A stretch of 64,000 nt of DNA, from the NCBI RefSeq assembly GCF_933775445.1, contig NW_026089470.1, positions 372,001-436,000 on the forward strand, given 5' to 3'. Of the stretch, positions 57,780 to 64,000 are shown one piece after another. A program made the position numbers and the translations under genes. The number at the start of each line of letters is the position of its first letter. Position 1 is the stretch's first letter. Origin of the DNA: Argentina anserina (Eukaryota > Streptophyta > Magnoliopsida > Rosales > Rosaceae). Under the pieces are notes generated by a model. The model was not told where the DNA came from and ran no database searches. It was given only the letters and a program-made list of their open reading frames with translations.

Positions 57780-60409
57780 TTGTATTTGAGAGTTTTGCAA
57801 GTGTGGGAGTGTGTTTCTTTCAATCTGAGTATCTTTACATCGTTTGCGTATCTTTACTATTCCAATTGTGTATCTTTTCATTTCTCGTTTGAGTATCTTT
57901 CTGTAAGGCTTCTGATGCGAGTTTCTATTGTATTTGAGAGTTTTGCAAGTGTGGGAGTGTGTTTCTTTCAAACTGAGTATCTTTACATCGTTTGCGTATC
58001 TGTACTATTCCAATTGTGTATCTTTACATCGTTTGCGTATCTTTACTATTCCAATTGTGTATGTTTTCATTTCTCGTTTGAGTATCTTTCTGTAAGGCTT
58101 CTGATGCGAGTTTCTATTGTATTTGAGAGTTTTGCAAGTGTGGGAGTGTGTTTCTTTCAATCTGAGTATCTTTACATCGTTTGCGTATCTTTACTATTCC
58201 AATTGTGTATCTTTACATCGTTTGCGTATCTTTACTATTCCAATTGTGTATCTTTTCATTTCTCGTTTGAGTATCTTTCTGTAAGGCTTCTGATGCGAGT
58301 TTCTATTGTATTTGAGAGTTTTGCAAGTGTGGGAGTGTGTTTCTTTCAATCTGAGTATCTTTACATCGTTTGCGTATCTTTACTATTCCAATTGTGTATC
58401 TTTTCATTTCTCGTTTGAGTATCTTTCTGTAAGGCTTCTGATGCGAGTTTCTATTGTATTTGAGAGTTTTGCAAGTGTGGGAGTGTGTTTCTTTCAAACT
58501 GAGTATCTTTACATCGTTTGCGTATCTGTACTATTCCAATTGTGTATCTTTACATCGTTTGCGTATCTTTACTATTCCAATTGTGTATGTTTTCATTTCT
58601 CGTTTGAGTATCTTTCTGTAAGGCTTCTGATGCGAGTTTCTATTGTATTTGAGAGTTTTGCAAGTGTGGGAGTGTGTTTCTTTCAATCTGAGTATCTTTA
58701 CATCGTTTGCGTATCTTTACTATTCCAATTGTGTATCTTTTCATCGTTTGCGTATCTTTACTATTCCAATTGTGTATCTTTTCATTTCTCGTTTGAGTAT
58801 CTTTCTGTAAGGCTTCTGATGCGAGTTTCTATTGTATTTGAGAGTTTTGCAAGTGTGGGAGTGTGTTTCTTTCAATCTGAGTATCTTTACATCGTTTGCG
58901 TATCTTTACTATTCCAATTGTGTATCTTTTCATTTCTCGTTTGAGTATCTTTCTGTAAGGCTTCTGATGCGAGTTTCTATTGTATTTGAGAGTTTTGCAA
59001 GTGTGGGAGTGTGTTTCTTTCAAACTGAGTATCTTTACATCGTTTGCGTATCTGTACTATTCCAATTGTGTATCTTTACATCGTTTGCGTATCTTTACTA
59101 TTCCAATTGTGTATGTTTTCATTTCTCGTTTGAGTATCTTTCTGTAAGGCTTCTGATGCGAGTTTCTATTGTATTTGAGAGTTTTGCAAGTGTGGGAGTG
59201 TGTTTCTTTCAAACTGAGTATCTTTACATCGTTTGCGTATCTGTACTATTCCAATTGTGTATCTTTACATCGTTTGCGTATCTTTACTATTCCAATTGTG
59301 TATGTTTTCATTACTCGTTTGAGTATCTTTCTGTAAGGCTTCTGATGCGAGTTTCTATTGTATTTGAGAGTTTTGCAAGTGTGGGAGTGTGTTTCTTTCA
59401 ATCTGAGTATCTTTACATCGTTTGCGTATCTTTACTATTCCAATTGTGTATCTTTTCATTTCTCGTTTGAGTATCTTTCTGTAAGGCTTCTGATGCGAGT
59501 TTCTATTGTATTTGAGAGTTTTGCAAGTGTGGGAGTGTGTTTCTTTCAAACTGAGTATCTTTACATCGTTTGCGTATCTGTACTATTCCAATTGTGTATC
59601 TTTACATCGTTTGCGTATCTTTACTATTCCAATTGTGTATGTTTTCATTTCTCGTTTGAGTATCTTTCTGTAAGGCTTCTGATGCGAGTTTCTATTGTAT
59701 TTGAGAGTTTTGCAAGTGTGGGAGTGTGTTTCTTTCAATCTGAGTATCTTTACATCGTTTGCGTATCTTTACTATTCCAATTGTGTATCTTTACATCGTT
59801 TGCGTATCTTTACTATTCCAATTGTGTATCTTTTCATTTCTCGTTTGAGTATCTTTCTGTAAGGCTTCTGATGCGAGTTTCTATTGTATTTGAGAGTTTT
59901 GCAAGTGTGGGAGTGTGTTTCTTTCAATCTGAGTATCTTTACATCGTTTGCGTATCTTTACTATTCCAATTGTGTATCTTTTCATTTCTCGTTTGAGTAT
60001 CTTTCTGTAAGGCTTCTGATGCGAGTTTCTATTGTATTTGAGAGTTTTGCAAGTGTGGGAGTGTGTTTCTTTCAAACTGAGTATCTTTACATCGTTTGCG
60101 TATCTGTACTATTCCAATTGTGTATCTTTACATCGTTTGCGTATCTTTACTATTCCAATTGTGTATGTTTTCATTTCTCGTTTGAGTATCTTTCTGTAAG
60201 GCTTCTGATGCGAGTTTCTATTGTATTTGAGAGTTTTGCAAGTGTGGGAGTGTGTTTCTTTCAATCTGAGTATCTTTACATCGTTTGCGTATCTTTACTA
60301 TTCCAATTGTGTATCTTTTCATCGTTTGCGTATCTTTACTATTCCAATTGTGTATCTTTTCATTTCTCGTTTGAGTATCTTTCTGTAAGGCTTCTGATGC
60401 GAGTTTCTA
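57780..60409 (+). repeat. Five tandem 526-bp higher-order units (148+189+189)
   Basis: Units start at 57780, 58306, 58832, 59358 and 59884, each 526 bp, with the array leaving this pattern at 60410. Each unit is one short monomer followed by two long ones; in 58832, for example, the internal starts are 58980 and 59169. The same unit appears in shorter runs at 40988-42039 and 46605-47656. It is the clearest higher-order repeat in the window. Confidence 0.93.
58454..58642 (+). repeat. Representative 189-bp satellite monomer with 41-bp internal duplication
   Basis: This is a long-form monomer, equal to the 148-bp unit plus one extra 41-bp segment. The two 41-bp copies lie at 58503-58543 and 58544-58584. 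Each consists of one GTATCTTT+11 bp subrepeat (19 bp) and one GTATCTNT+14 bp subrepeat (22 bp). The first copy has 'GTATCTGTAC' where the second has 'GTATCTTTAC', a difference kept in most long monomers of the right domain. The added length is not a multiple of 148, so long and short monomers stay distinct within the higher-order units. Confidence 0.95.
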
Positions 60410-61632
60410 TTGTATTTGAGAGTTTTGCAAGTGTGGGAGTGTGTTTCTTTCAAACTGAGTATCTTTACATCGTTTGCGTATCTTTACTATTCCAATTGTG
60501 TATCTTTTCATTTCTCGTTTGATTATCTTTCTGTAAGGCTTCTGATGCGAGTTTCTATTGTATTTGAGAGTTTTGCAAGTGTGGGAGTGTGTTTCTTTCA
60601 ATCTGAGTATCTTTACATCGTTTGCGTATCTTTACTATTCCAATTGTGTATCTTTTCATTTCTCATTTGAGTATCTTTCTGTAAGGCTCTCTGATGCGGG
60701 TTTCTATTGAATTTGGGAGTTTTGCAAGTGTGGGAGTGTGTTTCTTTCAATCTGAGTATCTTTACATCGTTTGCGTATCTTTACTATTCCAATTGTGTAT
60801 CTTTTCATTTCTCGTTTGAGTATCTTTCTGTAAGGCTTCTGATGCGAGTTTCTATTGTATTTGAGAGTTTTGCAAGTGTGGGAGTGTGTTTCTTTCAAAC
60901 TGAGTATCTTTACATCGTTTGCGTATCTGTACTATTCCAATTGTGTATCTTTACATCGTTTGCGTATCTTTACTATTCCAATTGTGTATCTTTTCATTTC
61001 TCGTTTGAGTATCTTTCTGTAAGGCTTCTGATGCGAGTTTCTATTGTATTTGGGAGTTTTGCAAGTGTGGGAGTGTGTTTCTTTCAATCTGAGTATCTTT
61101 ACATCGTTTGCGTATCTTTACTATTCCAATTGTGTATCTTTTCATTTCTCGTTTGAGTATCTTTCTGTAAGGCTTCTGATGCGAGTTTCTATTGTATTTG
61201 AGAGTTTTGCAAGTGTGGGAGTGTGTTTCTTTCAAACTGAGTATCTTTACATCGTTTGCGTATCTGTACTATTCCAATTGTGTATCTTTACATCGTTTGC
61301 GTATCTTTACTATTCCAATTGTGTATGTTTTCATTTCTTGTTTGAGTATCTTTCTGTAAGGCTTCTGATGCGAGTTTCTATTGTATTTGAGAGTTTTGCA
61401 AGTGTGGGAGTGTGTTTCTTTCAATCTGAGTATCTTTACATCGTTTGCGTATCTTTACTATTCCAATTGTGTATCTTTTCATTTCTCGTTTGAGTATCTT
61501 TCTGTAAGGCTTCTGATGCGAGTTTCTATTGTATTTGAGAGTTTTCCAAGTGTGGGAGTGTGTTTCTTTCAAACTGAGTATCTTTACATCGTTTGCGTAT
61601 CTTTACTATTCCAATTGTGTATCTTTTCATTT

Positions 61633-62578
61633 CTCCTTTCAGTATCTTTCTGTAAGGCTTCTGATGCGAGTTTCTATTGTATTTGAGAGTTTTGCAAGTG
61701 TGGGAGTGTGTTTCTTTCAAACTGAGTATCTTTACATCGTTTGCGTATCTTTACTATTCCAATTGTGTATCTTTACATCGTTTACGTAACTTTACTATTC
61801 CAATTGTGTATCTTTTCATTTCTCGTTTGAGTATCTTTCTGTAAGGCTTCTGATGCGAGTCTCTATTGTATTTGAGAGTTTTCCAAGTGTGGGAGTGTGT
61901 TTCTTTTAAACTGAGTATCTTTACATCGTTTGCGTATCTTTACTATTCCAATTGTGTATCTTTTCATTTCTCCTTTGAGTATTTTTCTGTAAGGCTTCTG
62001 ATGCGAGTTTCTATTGTATTTGAGAGTTTTGCAAGTGTGGGAGTGTGTTTCTTTCAAACTGAGTATCTTTACATCGTTTGCGTATCTTTACTATTCCAAT
62101 TGTGTATCTTTACATCGTTTGCGTATCTTTCTGTAAGGCTCTCTGATGCGAGTTTCTATTGAATTTAAGAGTTTTGCAAGTGTGGGAGTGTGTTTCTTTC
62201 AAACTGAGTATCTTTACATCGTTTGCGTATCTTTCCTATTCTAATTGTGTATCTTTACATCGTTTGCGTATCTTTACTATTCTAATTGTGTATCTTTTCA
62301 TTTCTCGTTTGAGTATCTTTCTGTAAGGCTTCTGATGCGAGTTTCTATTGTATTTGAGAGTTTTGCAAGTGTGTGAGTGTGTTTCTTTCAAACTGAGTAT
62401 CTTTACATCGTTTGCGTATCTTTACTATTCTCATTGTGTATCTTTACATCGTTTGCGTATCTTTTCTATTCCAATTGTGTATCTTTACATCGTTTGCGTA
62501 TCTTTACTATTCCAATTGTGTATGTTTTCATTTCTCGTTTGAGTATCTTTCTATAAGGCTTCTGATGCGAGATTCTAT
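61633..62578 (+). repeat. 0.95-kb variant block, copy 6 of 6
   Basis: Matches copy 5 at 5176 bp, within a larger duplication of about 55800-58040 and 60976-63216. That duplication also includes the 'TTTGGGAGTTTTG' variant at 55871/61047. Confidence 0.85.
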
Positions 62579-64000
62579 TGTATTTGAGAGTTTTGCAAGT
62601 GTGGGAGTGTGTTTCTTTCAAACTGAGTATCTTTACATCGTTTGCGTATCTGTACTATTCCAATTGTGTATCTTTACATCGTTTGCGTATCTTTACTATT
62701 CCAATTGTGTATGTTTTCATTTCTCGTTTGAGTATCTTTCTGTAAGGCTTCTGATGCGAGTTTCTATTGTATTTGAGAGTTTTGCAAGTGTGGGAGTGTG
62801 TTTCTTTCAAACTGAGTATCTTTACATCGTTTGCGTATCTGTACTATTCCAATTGTGTATCTTTACATCGTTTGCGTATCTTTACTATTCCAATTGTGTA
62901 TGTTTTCATTACTCGTTTGAGTATCTTTCTGTAAGGCTTCTGATGCGAGTTTCTATTGTATTTGAGAGTTTTGCAAGTGTGGGAGTGTGTTTCTTTCAAT
63001 CTGAGTATCTTTACATCGTTTGCGTATCTTTACTATTCCAATTGTGTATCTTTTCATTTCTCGTTTGAGTATCTTTCTGTAAGGCTTCTGATGCGAGTTT
63101 CTATTGTATTTGAGAGTTTTGCAAGTGTGGGAGTGTGTTTCTTTCAAACTGAGTATCTTTACATCGTTTGCGTATCTGTACTATTCCAATTGTGTATCTT
63201 TACATCGTTTGCGTATCTTTACTATTCCAATTGTGTATCTTTTCATTTCTCGTTTGAGTATCTTTCTGTAAGGCTTCTGATGCGAGTTTCTATTGTATTT
63301 GAGAGTTTTGCAAGTGTGGGAGTGTGTTTCTTTCAAACTGAGTATCTTTACATCGTTTGCGTATCTTTACTATTCCAATTGTGTATCTTTTCATTTCTCG
63401 TTTGATTATCTTTCTGTAAGGCTTCTGATGCGAGTTTCTATTGTATTTGAGAGTTTTGCAAGTGTGGGAGTGTGTTTCTTTCAATCTGAGTATCTTTACA
63501 TCGTTTGCGTATCTTTACTATTCCAATTGTGCATCTTTTCATTTCTCATTTGAGTATCTTTCTGTAAGGCTCTCTGATGCGAGTTTCTATTGAATTTGAG
63601 AGTTTTGCAAGTGTGGGAGTGTGTTTCTTTCAAACTGAGTATCTTTACATCGATTGCGTATCTTTACTATTCCAATTGTGTATCTTTTCATTTCTCATTT
63701 GAGTATTTTTCTGTAAGGCTTCTGATGCGAGTTTCTATTGTATTTGAGAGTTTTACAAGTGTGGGAGTGTGTTTGATTCAAACTGAGTATCTTTACATCG
63801 TTTGCGTATCTTTACTATTCCAATTGTGTATCTTTTCATTTCTCGTTTGAGTATCTTTCTATAAGGCTTCTGATGCGAGATTCTATTGTATTTGAGAGTT
63901 TTGCAAGTGTGGGAGTGTGTTTCTTTCAAACTGAGTATCTTTACATCGTTTGCGTATCTTTACTATTCCAATTGTGTATCTTTTCATTTCTCATTTGAGT

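Larger units (their letters stand above)
36080..64000 (+). repeat. Satellite DNA array, right domain (148/189-bp monomers)
   Basis: This is the same satellite family in the same orientation as the left array. It begins immediately after the retrotransposon LTR end and runs off the window. It is more homogeneous than the left domain. Almost every monomer reads 'CTATTGTATTTGAG', and the 189-bp units typically carry 'GTATCTGTACTATTCC' in the first 41-bp copy and 'GTATGTTTTC' after the second. The 'GTATCTGTAC' variant is a hallmark of this side; I did not see it in the left array. Dominant higher-order periods are 526 bp (148+189+189) and 337 bp (148+189), with larger segmental duplications on top. 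No gene is present. Confidence 0.97.

Noticed and set aside
36068..63850. Open frames of up to about 290 codons in the right array
   Set aside because: These are the same repeat read through several in-frame 189-bp monomers. No recognised domain is present, and 148-bp monomers break the frame.
1..64000. CRISPR array or bacterial repeat locus
   Set aside because: The repeats are head-to-tail satellite monomers without unique spacers, and the context is a plant retroelement.
1..64000. Telomeric repeats, 5S rDNA or other RNA genes
   Set aside because: I found no TTTAGGG runs, no 5S-like internal promoter boxes, and no tRNA-like fold; the only tRNA-related sequence is the primer-binding site.

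Overview
The window is almost entirely one tandem satellite DNA family, interrupted once by a truncated, non-coding LTR retrotransposon. It looks like a heterochromatic block of a flowering-plant genome. The retroelement has a primer-binding site matching the 3' end of plant tRNA-Asp. It also carries the post-pol sequence signature of plant Ty3/Gypsy elements of the Athila/Tat type. I cannot name the species. I see no protein-coding gene, tRNA, rRNA or CRISPR array.

Layout: (1) 1-30280, satellite array, left domain. (2) 30281-36079, retrotransposon fragment on the minus strand. It comprises a complete 5' LTR (33886-36079), a tRNA-Asp primer-binding site (33865-33883), a leader without gag or pol, conserved post-pol motifs, and a broken 3' side with no 3' LTR. 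(3) 36080-64000, satellite array, right domain. Both arrays run off the window ends, and both are in the same orientation.

The basic satellite monomer is 148 bp, about 35% GC. The plus strand is strongly T-rich: my hand count of one canonical monomer gives 69 T and 27 A. It contains four copies of GTATCTTT spaced 19-23 bp apart. A 189-bp form carries a tandem duplication of 41 bp, which is exactly two of these subrepeats. Rarer 144, 193 and 230-bp forms come from other slips between subrepeats. The monomers are organised into higher-order units that differ on the two sides of the insert. The left domain has nested segmental duplications (offsets 4373, 1228, 1054, 1539, 866, 1460 and 2178 bp). 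The right domain has a 526-bp unit (148+189+189), a 337-bp unit (148+189), and a roughly 0.95-kb variant block repeated six times.

The many short open frames in the arrays are by-products of a repeat with few stops. Many of them need TTG rather than ATG to start, and they recur with every monomer, so I do not annotate them as genes. The points of most interest are how the satellite evolved from ~20-bp subrepeats, the different higher-order structure on either side of the insertion, the mismatched satellite phase at the two element junctions, and an LTR promoter that points into the left array without a downstream LTR.
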